From Micrococcales bacterium (lineage in GTDB: Bacteria; Actinomycetota; Actinomycetes; Actinomycetales; Dermatophilaceae), in the NCBI GenBank assembly GCA_003157445.1, contig PMJN01000293.1:1908-8080 (forward strand): DNA of 6,173 nt. The letters are read 5' to 3'. This document shows, piece by piece, positions 6,156 through 6,173 of the stretch (positions are counted from its first letter, which is position 1; each line of letters starts with the position of its first letter). The notes under the pieces were generated by a model. It saw nothing but the letters and a program-made list of their open reading frames with translations, did not search any database and was not told the origin of the DNA. The position numbers and the translations under genes were made by a program.

Positions 6156-6173
6156 GTGGGCGGTACCGCTGAA
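6156..6173 (+). CDS. Start of an unidentified gene cut by the right edge
   Basis: A GTG seven bases after AGGTGAGG opens a frame that runs to the last base, encoding MGGTAE and onwards. The alternative ATG at 6149 is closed by TGA after seven codons (6170-6172), so GTG is the better start. Six residues are too few to name a product. In Streptomyces, topA lies a few genes beyond hppA on this side of the block, so topA or another gene of that block is a possibility. That rests only on gene order and is a guess. Confidence 0.45.

Overview
The window looks like ordinary chromosomal DNA from a high-GC Gram-positive bacterium (Actinomycetota). The grounds are the G/C-rich third codon positions, GTG starts, and gene content. 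A helicase of the DUF1998/MrfA type diverges from a bldG-like STAS gene, which is followed by an H+-pyrophosphatase gene. This resembles, from memory, the Streptomyces coelicolor block SCO3550 (helicase) - SCO3549 (bldG) - SCO3548 (anti-sigma factor) - SCO3547 (hppA). The genus cannot be fixed from the sequence alone.

Layout. (1) 1-2031, minus strand: a superfamily 2 DEAD/DEAH-type helicase. It is open without a stop to the left edge and lacks only its C-terminal zinc-binding part. (2) 2032-2115: short divergent intergenic region. (3) 2116-2466, plus: a BldG-like anti-anti-sigma factor starting at GTG. (4) 2467-2682: 216 bp with no credible gene, holding a candidate hppA promoter whose -10 box lies inside a small palindrome. 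(5) 2683-5070, plus: complete hppA, with the residues of the K+-independent H+-pumping class. (6) 5095-5142: a perfect 22-bp-stem hairpin between two convergent genes. (7) 5164-5976, minus: complete DODA-type (LigB superfamily) extradiol dioxygenase, apparently expressed from a leaderless promoter. (8) 6156-6173, plus: first six codons of a further gene with a good ribosome binding site.

The genes do not form one pathway. The helicase is probably a DNA repair/processing enzyme. BldG is a phosphorylation-controlled regulator of an anti-sigma factor. HppA couples PPi hydrolysis to proton export. The dioxygenase is a metabolic enzyme on its own promoter. The most notable points are the absence of the expected anti-sigma gene between bldG and hppA, the Asp-to-Ala change before the phosphorylatable serine of BldG, the leaderless promoter with tandem repeats at the dioxygenase gene, and the unusually perfect convergent hairpin. 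I see no phage, transposon, CRISPR, tRNA or rRNA, and no evidence of a wholly new system.
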